Position numbers and translations under genes: made by a program. Shown one piece after another: positions 41,143 to 54,602 of a stretch of 64,000 bases of DNA; the first letter of the stretch is position 1, and every line of letters begins with the position of its first letter. The notes beneath the pieces were generated by a model. That model worked only from the letters and a program-made list of their open reading frames with translations. It was not told the origin of the DNA and searched no databases. Source of the DNA: Cladorrhinum sp. PSN259 (Eukaryota; Ascomycota; Sordariomycetes; Sordariales; Podosporaceae); assembly GCA_033725935.1 (NCBI GenBank), contig MU867067.1, positions 656,501-720,500 on the forward strand, given 5' to 3'.

Positions 41143-44100
41143 AAGACGTGTGTATGTAAGGTATGTAGGCATGTGTGTCCATGATGTTGGGAAGCCCTAT
41201 GCTAGTTGTATATCGCTGACCCGTCCATACGGTACCGGTTTCGGGGGACGTCGGGCCCATCACACGCGGGAGAGGGCCGTGATTGGCATTCGGGCTTGTT
41301 GTTGTGCAATCCTGTCAATTTCCGGTTAGCACGCTTACTCGAATAGGGGGGTTATTTGGGGCTAAAATCCTAACACTCAGTACCACGCCAACCACCCGCC
41401 CTCCACCACATCACATTGATCGGGCGGGTTTCATCCCATCCACTAGCTGTTATCTACCAGAAAGCCTGGACGACAATCCTCAGCGTGTTGATTTCAGCAA
41501 AGCCTGGGCTGCCCAAGCAGTCGGTATGGGGACGCTCGTATCCTGAGTCCAACAGCCAACAAATCACAAGCCTATTCCTTGTCTTTTTCTTTTAATGGTA
41601 TTCTTCCTTGACAATCCCGAAAACACTAGCATCTTGGAGCAAAGATAGCGTGTTTTTTTGAGGAGACTTGGCCCCCTTCGGAGCTTGGCTGAACGTGGAC
41701 AGGTTTCTTGTGGGGTTCGCACTGTCTCGCACGGAGCTGACTGCACTGTTGATATGTTTTTATGTGGGAGCCTCAATTCCAGGTGCCGATTTCGCCTCTG
41801 GTACTTTACTGGTGTGCGGCACTGGCGGTGAGAGCCGCCATGTCGGGAAGAGCATCTCGGCACGAGCATCCATTTCGAAAAGCCGAATCACGCCACACCG
41901 AATCTAAATGGGTAGGTAAGCATTCAGGGGCCGCTGTGAGAATTCCATGAACATACCTGCACGTGTAATAATCACCCTTGTATAGCTGCCAGTGGGTAGC
42001 CAAGTTCAAACGTCCCCCCACTTCCTTCGAAGCTTCCGCAGGGAGAAACTCCCCCCACATATAGTCATCCGATGACCCGAGACTGTTGGTCCCGCCCGCC
42101 CGGCAGATCATCTCAAGCTGTCAAGAACCATCCCTGAACGGGGAGTTTGGAATTTCGCGCGACTCATTGCCGACGGCTCATCCCACTTGGGGTCTATGAC
42201 GAAATGCCTTGCTGGTGTTGCTACTGCTATCTCTCGCTCCCACTCATCAGCCATACCCGACCTTGTTGAAGCTGCTTCCACGTGAACTGATGCTCATGCC
42301 GGAGGACAGCCATTCATCACCCATGACGCCTCCGAATCACCCGGATCAGGCATCGCGCAGGGTTGCTTTGGAAACCGGCAAGCCACATGCCATTGGCCAG
42401 GAACAAGAAGGTGCCTCCGCCACGCACACCACCCTTATCTTGACACACGGCACTTCGCTCACCCGAAACGGAGACGGGATGGACACTGAGACGAAAGATG
42501 CAGCTAGACTCCTTGCATCACACGGTGTTGTCGCCCCCACACAGACAGGCATGACGTACCAGAGCATTCTCGACTCTGGAGTTGTCGCTTTGCCAAACTT
42601 GAAAAAAGCGTTGACATCTGACTCGGGCTCAGTATGTTGTGCTCCCACACGTATTCCGATGCTCTCGAATCTTATGTTCCAAAGTCGTGGCCCACTCCTC
42701 GGCATCCTCATTTGGGCAATTCCATTGGTAAGACAAAGATGACGCCGAACAACCACCCGCCCCCTTTATTGTTTTCTTGCCTGGTCAACAAATAGTCCGA
42801 GGTCCTGTCTGACATGTCAGTTGGTGATGAAAACAAGTTCGGGCAAAATACCTGGATGACGGGACATGAGGATAGAAAAACAGGCGGTGGAAAAGAAACA
42901 GCAGGGGACCAACGCCACAAGGGTACTGGCGACCAACCCCAGCGGGCCCAGCAGCAGCATCTGCGGGGACCATCACAAAGCGGATTCGGTGCTGCACGAC
43001 GACAACGCTTTGACGTTGAGCATGGCAAGACCCCACGACCCGCATGGCATACGGCCCCAGGCGGAACTAATGTTTTAATGACAAATTTTAGCGAGGAGCG
43101 AAGGCCGTGCTGACGACAAGGCTATTGCGAGGGTTTACATACGGGGGCTAACTCAAAACCAGCAATCAACTTCAAGAAATCCAGACACCAGGGTAATTCT
43201 AGATAAAAATTCACCATTTTAGCATTGCAGCTTTCAAAATCAGGGTGCTAATTTCAGCCATTCCATAGCGCTCTTGCACTTTCACCTACATACTTGCAAT
43301 GTAAATAGTTACATTGGGCAAGTGCTAGGAAAGCACCCCCTAACAGGGCTCAGCCTCCTATTAAGAAAGCCAGTTGTATTGGAAAGAAGATTTAAGAGCC
43401 ACCCCTGCGTGTGAATCCATTGAAAATGGCTCTGAGGTTTTGGGTTTTGAGGCACCTCGTAGCTATGGCGCCACAGACATGGGGAACCCCAGCCGCATTC
43501 ACTCCGAAGACAGCTGAAACATGTCGTCCATCCCAAAGAGCCGGAACCCTTTCGTGCATTGCATACAATCCTACACTGTGTATCTCGCAAGTGATTGCTG
43601 ACTAGTACCACAATCGTTGGTGATAGAAACATGGCGTATTGCCCAATAGCGATTAGTATTCAAGGACTAATAGTAAGTCCAAGTAACCTCATACAACCAA
43701 CAAACATGGTAAAGGAGCTCTTACAGAGGTTCAGCGCCAAAACCTGTCTCCACGACGGTAGTTACGGCACTGTCCGGGGAGATGACAAACACGACGCAAC
43801 TCTTCCCATTCTCAGCCAGCGGTTGCCTAAGCTAACGATATCAAGCTTCAATAGGCCGGCAGAGACATCGGCGTTTGGGGGAAACGGAAATGCTGGTCCG
43901 GTCGCCGAAGGATCACAATTATTGCAGGACATGAAAACCACTAGCACATGTCGATGATCCTTGCCCGAAAAGATCCGAGATAGTCGTTCATCTTTTGCTG
44001 TGGCCCACGTGTGCTCGGAAAGGAAAGACGCTCAAGAAAGGGAATCAACGCCCAGGAATCTAGACGCAAATAGACTAAGCCGACTTAGGAACCGGATTTT

Positions 44101-44836
44101 TGAGCCAAAGACTCGGCGTGGGGTTGCTATTAAAGGTTGGCCGACGAACCAGCGCGGGAAGGGCAACCGAGCTTCAACTCCCACGGGGAAGCTGCCAATG
44201 AGATTCGAGTTGAGAATTATGGACGAAGGAAACTGAGCTGTCGTCAACGCGATTGGAAGTTTCCCTGATCCTGCCATGGATGGTAATAAACGCGGGTCGT
44301 ATGATTTTGAGATTCATCAATTTCCTTCCAGCGGACGACAAAGACCCCTCTCCTAGCGAAAGGTCCCGACAACAGACGCGGCAACATGATCCTTCAAGGG
44401 TTTTCTGCTATCACCTTCCGAGTCTGTCAGCTAGGTGTTAGCGGCATTGTACAAAGCCATGGCGCAACACTCACCAGCTGAATTGCTTCCAGGTGCCAGG
44501 TTGCACCATGGATGGGTCCGAGCTCCTTAAAGGCGTCCCTTGCCTCGCTGAAAGCAACCCACAGATGTCTTGACTCAGATTGCCATCTGGAGCATCACCA
44601 ACAACCAACATGATAACTCATCAAGCTATCTTCCTTGGCTCACCGACATCCAAGTTCAACTTCGAGCATAAGCCGGGCAACAACGAGGAGGCTGGTGTGT
44701 TCTTAGCGAGAGTCACTCGGCAATACACTTGTATCATCATCGCGTTTACGCACCAGAAGAAAATGTAGTTGTTCGTAATGACTTGGGCGAGTCATGATGG
44801 CTTCACCCGACCCACCATCTCAACTAGCATCAAGCA

Positions 44837-44951
44837 GGCAACTTGGCCGAGCGGTCTAAGGCGCCACGTTAAGGTCCACCCTTAATAACTATCTTGAAGT
44901 TCCAAGATTCCGTGGTCCGAAAGGGCGTGAGTTCGAATCTCACAGTTGTCA
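44837..44951 (+). tRNA. tRNA-Leu (AAG), intron-containing
   Basis: Type-II tRNA with acceptor GGCAACT/AGTTGTC and discriminator A at 44951. The D arm contains the Leu-typical TGGCCGAGCGGTCTAAGGC. The anticodon loop TTAAGGC carries AAG across a 35-nt intron (44875-44909), followed by a long variable arm and a T arm GTGAG-TTCGAAT-CTCAC. A T run near 44988 is the likely terminator. Confidence 0.92.
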
Positions 44952-46729
44952 TAACCCAATCATCACAACCGACCGATGTGGTTTCTTTTTGCTCATTTTC
45001 TCAGAATTGGTGGCTTTGTGTTTGGTGTTGGTGAAAGGTTCATCCTGGGTGGGTTCCACTGTGGCGGCCAACGGTGGCTGCCCTCGTGGTTTGCCGCGAC
45101 CGGTGTGATTCGAAGTGGTGCATCGGCGAATTAAACCACATGCGAAAGAGCTTTGCTGTCGGGGATCGTGAAAGCTTTCCCGAGTGGCTTGAACGGCGGA
45201 GTCTAGTGTATAAAATCTGAGACATAACTGCAAGTCAATTTGAAAAGTGGCCTGATAGATCGGCACGGCTGATTGAACATGAAATAAGCAGAAAGACGCG
45301 GCTTTTCGCATGTTGATCGACATCGTGCAGATGGTCGTGCAGGAGCAGGAATCGAGTGCCCAGCTCGTGAAAAGCAGGTTCCCGTGCCCAAAAAGAAGGT
45401 GAGTTATAAAGGCGATGCAGTAAACCTGAATCCAAAAATTCTTTGTTGCGTGTGCTGGTGGCTTCCGCTTCCGCTGCGCGCAAGTCCACGGGCACAGTGC
45501 AGTCTGAGTGAATAATGACGGCATGCTCGCGTCCATGTAAAGGCCGGCGGCTTAATGGTGGCCCTTTGAGGCGCTTCCTGCTTTCTTTTCAGGCACTGCG
45601 GATGCGGTGGCAGGAACTCTCCGCGGCAATGCCGAGTTTGCAAGGCAGCTTCGAGCTTCGAAAAGGTAAGTTGGTTTAGATGCGCCCGGGCAATCATGCA
45701 ACAAGACGGGACAGCCTGAAGATCCACAGAGACTTGCCTGGAACCTCCATGGATTGCATGCGTGCTTGTGGCTCGTCCTTCGCCAGTACTTTCACTTTCC
45801 TGAGTGCCACTCTGCTCGCTTCCTTGCCTTTTAGAAAGAGCGTACGCATCTTGAATTAGTTGGCAGTGTGACGCTGCTTGATGCACACCCAAACCTTAAG
45901 TTTGTGTGACTGGGTGGAAAGCCTTGAGAGGAAAGGACGGCAGCCTTCAGAAGTCCCAATGTGCCAATGTGCCAATTAACGATAACCTGGAGGGGGCGCC
46001 ATCACCTACCTATACAGGGCCATGCCTTCCAAATAACGGTTGCATGCCGAACTCCAGGTCAAGCGCTCCTAGTTCCGTGTATTTTAAGGCACCTAAGAAA
46101 AGATTAATGCATGGGCCGTGTATAGATTACCAAGTCATGGGTAGAATACAACACTCACTATTGCAACGGAGATTGAGAATGCTAATCAGATGGGCCTCAA
46201 TCGAGAGGTCGGGCTGCCGGGGAGGCAAGGCCAGGTGTAATCCTGCGTTCTAGGTTTGCCAAACAAAAAGAGGACAACCTGCCGCTGAAGAAGGGCGGTG
46301 TTGGTGATTGGATGTAGGACTCGGCACCTGAAAGCATAACCCAACTGCGGTGGAAATCGAGATAAGGAGCGATCTCAGTGGAAGTCAAATTATGATAGCT
46401 TCCACTGAGGTCAAAAATGGTGGCTACAAGGGAGCCTCATGTCATGTCTTGACCCCGTAATTCACAACAACAAAGTAGAAAATGACGCTCAATGCAAGTC
46501 ACCGTAAGAAAGTTTGTTGATTCTGAGAATTTGAGTGCAGCGAGCAAGTTAGGACAGATAACAATGGACACCGGCATGACTCGCAAAGTGGCAAGGCCAA
46601 GGTGGGTGTGTTATGGCAACGAGCTCGTATTCGAACTCCAAGTAGTCTGGTGCTATATTTACATCGAATCAAAATTAGTATCGTAATTATCCCACCATCA
46701 CACTACCGTCCCATCAACCTCGATCGCTA
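44952..46729. other. Intergenic
   Basis: No supported gene. A short perfect-core inverted repeat lies at 46371-46412. ORFs at 45404-45892 and 44949-45536 (minus) have no domain or coding signature. Confidence 0.5.
46371..46412. repeat. 14-bp inverted repeat
   Basis: Arms 46371-46384 and 46399-46412 match at 13 of 14 positions around a 14-nt loop. The inner 11 bp are perfect (CTCAGTGGAAG). Confidence 0.8.
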
Positions 46730-48055
46730 TTAAATCATACTTTTCTTCCTAACCGGCACCATCCCCAATCCCTCACCTTCCAACTCTGCATGCCCGGCCC
46801 TTAAACTCTTCCGACTCTTGGACGAGTCTCTATATACCCCAGGCTGGATCGTCGGTTCCGGCCCCATGCCTAAACCATGTTCAAAGCGATGCGCGCCTAC
46901 TGGCTTTGTCAATGACTTTTCACCCGCCGTCCTGACCGAGACACTATCTCCTTCCATCTCATTAACTTGAACCTGTTGTTGCCCCACAAACTTGTCATAC
47001 GGACTCTCAGGGTATCCTCCACTCCCAGGACTCTTCGCTGGCGCTGGGAAGTTATAGCCATGCCACGCAACATCGGGAACACCAGGGATCGTACCGATGC
47101 CGCTCACTTCTGTTAGACCGGTCGCGGAGCGGGTGTGTGAAGTCCAAGCCGCACCCGAGGCGCCGAGTAACTGGAATGGGTGTGAGCCCTCCTCCGCCGA
47201 CTGAGAAGGACGCGAGCGAAGTCCATCCTTCCTTCCGAACCAGAAGCCAAGCAAGCCGACCACGAGAAGGGCAGAGACCACCGCCACTACAATCCCAGCT
47301 ATTACACCCGCATTCGGCTTTTTGGAAGACCCGGGCTTGGGGTCGTCGGCGGCAGAGGAGAGGGCTGGATTCGGAGGGGAAGTCGTGGTTGAAAGTTGCT
47401 CGGGGCTCGCGGACGACGCGGTAGAAGTGATTAACGCGCCAGGCAATGCAGTGCTGCTCGCTGAGGATACTGGAAATGAGGAGGTGGTCGCGGCGGGGAT
47501 TTCACGGTATATCGTTGTCGCTAACCATTCTTTCGCGCAATTGTGGACGACGACGCTTTGAGTTGGGGAGGCAAGGTTGCCTATCACGGTCATGGTGTAG
47601 CATTGTTGATCCGGACCACTGAAAGATTGGAGTGGGGTGGTCAGTGACGTGCTTTCTCGAGAAAAGCGCCCGACAATTTCTGCTGAAGAAGGCTGCCTTA
47701 CCAAGTAAATGTCCCACCCAGGCGGTTGGTGCCGGTTCCCGTAGCACAAGCGGTCGGGAAATTACAGTTACCCCCGATGCTGCAACATCCCGCATAGGAT
47801 GACGAAGTTGCGAATATCGAGTTGGGGCCACAGTTGAGTGTCTCGACTGGAAGCACAACATGTCAGTACAACACAGAATTTCCAGCGGGAAAAAAAAACG
47901 ACAAAAAGAGGGAAAAAAACTGTCCTACCTCCACCTTCTGGCTTCCGATACAACCCCTGATATCTCGCTGGCACGTCGATTGCAACTGTTTGTGCCCAGG
48001 CAACTCCGGCAAGACATTCTAGGGAAAAAAGAGTGACTGAAGTGAGTTGAACCAT
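46730..48055 (-). CDS. Cys-rich single-pass membrane protein
   Basis: Three exons, 48055-47929, 47846-47702 and 47618-46730, with introns of 82 and 83 nt; 386 aa. A signal peptide (about 1-21, ending AWAQ) is followed by a Cys-rich ectodomain (residues 40-125; NCGPNSIF, AGCCSIGGNC, PTACATG, FTCGPDQQCYTM, HNCAKEW). Then come a Ser/Thr/Pro-rich stalk, one membrane helix (AGVIAGIVVAVVSALLVVGL) followed by FGRK, and a cytoplasmic tail of about 150 residues. The layout resembles fungal cell-surface proteins of the Mid2/WSC-sensor style, but I cannot assign a named family. Both introns fall inside the Cys-rich part, and splicing creates the Cys at the second junction. The role is unknown; wall sensing is only a guess from architecture. 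Confidence 0.75.
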
Positions 48056-51000
48056 GATTCCGAACTTGGAATTACACTTAAAAGAGCGTCTATAACATTA
48101 TATCACTTAAAAAAAACAATGAAAAAAGAGTCCAACGCAAAGGAAGAAACAGCAAGACAAACCATTTGTCACCAAAAGACAATTCGAAGGGGGCCAGCAC
48201 TGACATATAAGGGGTTATTCGAAGATAGGAGCACAAAGTGCGCAACAGTGAGGCACCATGGGATGGATCCAACGCTATCCCTCCAACCCCGAGTATCATC
48301 ACCAATGACAAGACATCATCATCTGCGCCGAAAAGCTATCAGATCGTGCCTCTTCCATCCAGGGGAATGTACCCTGATCGGGCCATTGATGTGTATGAAG
48401 ATCGGATCCTTCCGCTGGCACCGATTTTGCATAACGGGCGCCACCAATCACGGTGCCATTCTTCTGCTGCACCCTTCCAGAAGGTACACACAACATCATC
48501 GACAGCGCCGCACCAAGAACTTGGGATGGTCGTCTGACATGCCAAGACATGTCAGCAATCAACGGATTCCTCGGGGGTTGCCGTGTGTCGAGTGACAGAG
48601 ATGCAGCGGAAGAAGCGTTGAAAATGAGGGAAAAATTGGGCTGAATGTCCAAGGCACTGAATCTGTCTAGAGGGGTCACTTGTCCCTCACTGGCAGCATC
48701 GCAAGCTCTAAACAGTTCCGTGCCTCAAGCCGGCAAGACTAACGGAGAGGCGAGGCCCGCTGATGACTAGTGAAGAGTAGTGCCTACTGTGCCTCCAAGT
48801 AAACATCCGAATGTAAAAAAGACAAGACTACGGAGGGATAGAAGATTCGGGGTATCCGGCACCGTGAATAGGTGGGTAGACGAAAAGCGGTTGAGACGAG
48901 CACAAACAGACAACACTTTCGAAATCAGGACGAGTCGCACAATCTCAACAGAAACGCAGAGCCAGATTTCCCTCACTGGGGTCACCGCCGTAGCTAAGAG
49001 TGGCTCCAGCAACACAGCATCAGTTGGAGTCCACCGATATCAATACTGACAACCCCAACCCAGCGATCAGATTCGAGTTTGCACAAAAATCGATGGCGGA
49101 ATAAACCAGGATACCTGGTACTACACGCAATTGATAGTCATTAATTAAGCAACTATAACAAAGTCAACCAACCAGCGCGCGACTTTCACAAGCCATCATG
49201 GTGATGCAATCCCTTATCTCGATTGCGAGTTGGGGAAGTTTCTGCCTCTACGGATCCTCCCGGCCTCCACACTGCCCTCGGAATTCGGATCGCAACCCAG
49301 AAAAGGAAAAACGAAAACAAAAATCATGGCTGTATCTTTGCGCCTGCTTTCCTGATCGAACGCGCGGCATGGCGCACGTGGTCCACATTTCTTCTCCAGG
49401 TTTATCTTTTTCTGTCCGGTTGCTACTCAACAAAAATGTTTCAGTAACATCGCGCGGATCTTTGCATTTGGAGGGTTTAGAGATACATGTAACACCACAC
49501 CACTCCAGACGTTGAACGGCGAACGTCCGTCCGTTCAAAGTGTCGTTCGGCACTTCCTCCGAAAAGGCAGGCGGGAGAAGGTCGTATCGCATTAAAACTG
49601 GCACTGGCAATGGCTGCCAAGATCAAAATGAGGACCAAGCAATTGCAAAAGGCCCGCTCAATAACCAGACTCCACAAAGGTCCCCGTTGGCAAAAAAAAA
49701 AAAAAAAAAGGTGAAACTTAAACATCAAAGTGGAAAAAAAAAAACCCAAAATGGAAAAAAGAAACGAAAAACGGGACCCTTCCACGTGCCTCCTTCCCAG
49801 CATCTAGATTCTCCCGTATCGAGTGGTGAAGATGCCCATCGGTCATTGAGGAATTTGAGGTTCAAATTCCCCAAAACTCGAATATTCGGACGAGAGACCC
49901 GCCCGTCCCAAAACCACCAAAAAAAGTAAAAATGATGGGATGGTTTCGCACCATTATCGTGGCTACCTTGCCTCTAAGCAAAAGTTCCCCTGCAGAAAAC
50001 CCAAACCCAAAGCCCGATGCGCGTCAAACTTGGAGTCGAAACCCCAAAAAGACAGGAAGATTCCGAAACGCTGTCGATCATTGCTTCCCATCTTATCAAG
50101 GCCATCTATAGTGGAGGCTCCTGTCTAGTTTATATAGATCCTGTTTCTCCAATGCTCCATCAATCAATCCTCCTTGTCAAAATCTTGCCGATCCAGTTCA
50201 CGCCAATTCCCACAAACTCGGGATTCCGACGATCATTCCCTCTCTTCAACCATTCTTGCGAAGCCACCGATCCCCGCAAAAGTGAACATCGTGAAATAGT
50301 GTACACTCTCGTGATGCCACTACGCTAATATGGTACGACACAAAGGCCCGCCCTCTGCTTTACTTTGGTACGCAATTCCAATCCCAATCCCACGGCGGAA
50401 CGAAGCATGAACAATTAATTACCCATCACCATCACACCAAGGTTTTCGGACACCTTCGTCCCTTCCGACACACGCCATTTCCATATCGATCAAACCCCGA
50501 TGATCCCCGTCCGTTGGCACTAAAATACGTAGTGTAAAAAAAAGAATCCAAGCGCTGCCAAAAACACACCCAGTTCCATCCATCTTTCTAGTGTAGTGCG
50601 GGGGGATGGTTGAACTGAACTGCTGCTGCAGGTGCCAAGTTCAGGTTGACTTGACAGGGGCAACAAAAGGACCCCGTGCGTGGCGTGTGGTCCCACGACC
50701 TGGGACGGGATCATCTCTTCTTTTACCGTCCAAGCAGTCAGTGTGTGTTCTCGAACTAATTGTACATAGCCACGAACGGTGAACACAAAAACAAACTTCT
50801 TTCAGCTGAAATATCAAGCCACCCCATACGTAAAAAAAATAAAAACCTTTTTTGCAACAGTCATCAGCTGAAACCTTTTTTGCCTCAATACGTACCTCCC
50901 AAAACTGAAACTCCCTCCCCCTCCTGTTCCCAAGTATATACGGATACGGTACTGTACAGTACATACATGGGAACCTGCATAAAAAATAAGAATCCTTCGG

Positions 51001-52144
51001 CTCTCCCGTTCCTTCTCCTCATCCCCAAATTGGATCAAATCACACTTGAACCCGGAAATCTGACCAAAAAGCAAATCCTAACTGGTTTTAAAAACCAACC
51101 AAAAAACTTGAAATCCACTTGCTCCCCTCCTCCTCCCTCCAAAGGCTCCAAGGCTCTCTCCACCCCCCTTAAAAGTACCCCTAATTACCAGCGCGATGGG
51201 TGTGTGTCTGTGCGCAAAACCGGCGTCACCGGTAGTGTGTAAAAACGACGTAATGGCACCAAAGGAAAAACGCTTGTGCCCGATAAGGATTTTGTTAGCG
51301 AGAAAAGGTCGAAGCGAACAAGGTGATCAAGGCGAAAAAGCGTACCACGTGAACAACTTCTGCTGCTGACGATGGGGTGAGAAAAAGGTCAAGGCGTGAT
51401 GCCGAGAGTTGCAGTTGGGACGAGACAAAAGTTTGCATGTGTCACACACAGTCTGTTGGAAACTGAGAATTGCGGAAAACAACCATCAGGAATCACAGCA
51501 GGAATGTAAATCTAAACAAGACATGGACGATCATATACATAGGAGTAAATAGAGATTTTTATGGATGGATAGATAGACATAGACAAGGTAGATATATATA
51601 TATATATATATCCTTCCAACTCAAAAGGGACGCTTCCTCCAACGCCCAAATCTCTATTGACAAAAAAACCCATCCGTACGTCCTTCCTTCCAAAAAAGCT
51701 CGGCAGTCGGGTTTTCCCTTCTTTCCTCCCTCAATCCATCCAGTCCTTCCAGAGTAATAAAAATAAAGAGAGTCAAATAGGCAAAAAAGACAAAAGAAAT
51801 GGTAGATAGTGAACAGGAAAAGATTTTTTGGATTCCCTCCATCCCGCCTTGGAAACAAAAATAGACAACCCAGCCAACCAACCACCTTCGCTTTGCAGAT
51901 GGGAGAAAAAAAGATAAGAGACAGAAAATATTATACAACAACTGTGACCTCTCTTGTAAGATGTCTCAACTCATCCCCGTGGTATATGGTGGAAAATAAA
52001 AAAGTAACAATGAAAGGAAAATGGCGTGTAATACGTCGCGCGTTGCTTGGTATCTCAACAGGAGAACCGTTTCAGGATATACCCAAAAGACAAGAGGAAA
52101 AATGAGAGAGATGGAATAAAGATAGAGGTCGTAACTCGGACAGA
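48056..52144. other. Gene-poor region
   Basis: 4.1 kb without a convincing gene. It contains A-rich runs (around 49690-49760), a (TA)n tract at 51592-51611 and many short frames. No transposon, tRNA or other RNA gene was recognised. Confidence 0.5.
51592..51611. repeat. (TA)n microsatellite
   Basis: A run of ten AT/TA units. Confidence 0.9.
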
Positions 52145-54602
52145 TCATTCAAGCACCGACGTCTGGAAAGTCATCGACATGTGGTTCACCGGCCCCCCGT
52201 TGTGTTCGTGGTGATGGTGGCTTCCGAACCTCTTAGATCTCGACCGTCCTCGTCCAAGGAACCCCTCCAACAGTCCACCATGGTCCGCCCATCCGAACGA
52301 TCCTCCACCGAGTCCTCCGCCTCCAGATCCGTGTTGGCAATGTTGATGTCCATCCGGATCTTCGTACGTCATCATCCCATGATGCTTCACCGAGCTCGTC
52401 AACAAATGTAGTCCCCTGCACTGATTTGCCACACCCTGCTTGACCAGACTGGCAATCTGCCTCTCACTTCCATCAAACACGTCGTATGGGAAGATGATAC
52501 TCCTCTCGCTGACAAGTTTCGTCTGGTCGAACGCGCCCTGCTCCAGCAACAACACAGCACATCTGAGATACCTCGCCTCCATGTGAATATCTGACCTCAC
52601 ATCCGTGCGCTGGATGGCATATTTCACAAGCTGCAGTGGCGTGTTTCCGCAGTTATTAAACACGTTAACGTTCGCCCCCTTCAAGCAGAGAAACTGAACC
52701 GCCGTGACAATGCCAAACTCGGAAGCATAATGCAGAGCCGTGTTTCCCTCCGTATCGCGCTTGCCGAGATAGCCTTGCAAATCGAAATCCGTCGCTTTAT
52801 TTGATGCCTCGAACAGCGTCTCCAATTTGGCCTGCAGCTCTGCGTCAGACAGGGAGCTTCTGCCAGAGGCAAATCTCCGGAGAAGCTTCATTAGAGGGGA
52901 TCGTCGGACATTCTGGGCGCTGCTGTCGTTGGGGTCGGTGATGGCCATGTACGATGACATTGCGTGGTAGCCGAGGGAGATGAGACTGTCAGAGCCGCAA
53001 GTCGAAGTGTCGGCAGTCGAGGGTGCTTTGGAGTCAGAAAATTCGGGCAGATATCTTCTGATAAACTCGACCTCGTCACCAAATATCCGGTGGAGTTTGG
53101 GTGCTGTCCTTTCGAGGTTCCTGCGAACGCTGTCCCATAATCTCTCGCCGTTGGTCGCCTTGCTTGCTACCAAGAACCGAGCAGCGCCGTGGCCGACTTC
53201 GCGGAACACGTAATAGAGCGTTTCGACCGGGAATTCCTTCTTGGCGACGAGATAATGCAGGAAGGTGCGCTTGTCTACGTCCCTGTGGCAGAAGTCGAAC
53301 CCTCTTGACCGAAGACACCGGACGAGGTTGAGGAACGAGACCGGTCTCAGGTTGGGCTGCCCTGGTGGATCATAAACGTGAAGAAACGTTTCGCCTCGCT
53401 CATTGACCATTTGAATGTCGTCGGTATGTCTAATGATTAGTAAAAGCAGTGAAACCCGAGCACCCCACCTCGCCGCTACATGAAGTAGAGAGTTGCCGTA
53501 CTTGTCCACCATGTTGGCCTCCTCGTCGGTAATAGTGAAGTTCCTGAACGCCGGTCCCTCCGTTGCTTGTGCGTCGATGGCCTTGGATAATCTTTCGTGG
53601 ACACAGCCGGGACGCTCTCTATCGGGACCCAAGAAGCCAGCACAGCACATATTTACCAACGCCGTGTTGAGCTCTTCGGTGGTGGGATTGACATTCGAGT
53701 ACTTTGGTCGGAAAATCCCACCGGTACTTCTGCCATTTGGTTTAGGTTTGCGAGGCTTGTCTGCCAGTAACGCGAGGAACTCGTCGCGGGTAAGCTTGCT
53801 CATGGCAGTGTTTGCTCCTGAAGTGTTGACGTGAACGCCCCTTGAGGAGGCTGAAGAAGAAGACCTCGCCAGACTGGCAATGCCTGAGGAAATGCTAGAA
53901 AGAACAGAAGCCCATGACCTCCGCTTGGCAGATTTGCTGGTGTTGACTGATGGGGATATCGAGGATGCACGAGACGGTGACTTGTCCCGCATGTAGGTTT
54001 CAGGGGAATCGGTGGAGGCACTAATTGCTGGCGGCGACGAGAATGGAGAATCAGACTGCTTAATGGTGACACTGGAATCTGAGGTGTCGCCATAGCTGCC
54101 AGAGTGCAAAAAGTTGCCGTGTTGATCGGCGCTCATTGGTGAGTAACTCTCGGATCTTGCTCGTGCCACCTCAAGACGTCGTTTGGTCCTCCTATTCCGC
54201 ATGCGTCGCTCTTCCCGAACTGATCTCAGAAATCGGACTCTGACATGCATGGTTGAGATATCTCTCGGTCTCCAGTCGTCAATTCGGCGATCTGGTAGCA
54301 AATTCTTGAGATGCTTGTGAGTGTTGCGCTGCCTGAGCGCCGTCTCCATGTCAGCAATGACACGAAACCTGGGAAGATTGACAACTGCATAGAAAGCGAA
54401 GTGCGTACCTGGGATCAAAGTTTCCATCTTTAAGTCGCTCCAATATGCGCACGAGTGGTAACTTTTCGCTCTGAGTGCAAACATACAGTCGCAACAGTTT
54501 CTTTTGTTTCGCAGCGGGCCATGGCTTCTCGCGACGTCCGCGACGAGGGGCCGGCGGCGAAAAGCCGCTGCTGTTAATGCTGCTCATGGCAACGTCGACC
54601 AT
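52145..54602 (-). CDS. Clr5-like domain and ankyrin-repeat protein
   Basis: Two exons, 54602-54409 and 54332-52145, with a 76-nt intron that has a CTGAC branch site; 793 aa from the first ATG, or 788 from the ATG at 54587. The N-terminal 100 residues (KPWPAAKQKKLLRLYVCTQ, ILERLKDGNFDPR, then HLKNLLPDRRIDDWRPRD) match the Clr5 domain of fungal proteins. A Ser-rich, probably disordered region follows (to about 300). Ankyrin repeats appear near residues 375-420 (GNSLLHVAARWG) and 620-680 (GNTALHYASEFG, GNTPLQLVKYA). The C-terminus is Gly- and His-rich (HHHHEH). Clr5/ankyrin proteins of fungi are uncharacterised; ankyrins suggest a protein partner. An intron-like 39-nt segment inside the first ankyrin is in frame and discussed in the findings. 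Confidence 0.88.

Larger units (their letters stand above)
40651..44836. other. Gene-poor region
   Basis: 4.2 kb with one long (CA)n tract. A possible two-exon frame at 42209-43113 is described among the findings but is not firm enough to annotate. No mobile element was recognised. Confidence 0.5.

Noticed and set aside
45404..45892. 162-codon minus-strand ORF near tRNA-Leu
   Set aside because: Irregular composition, no domain, no splice partners, and overlapping frames on the same strand.
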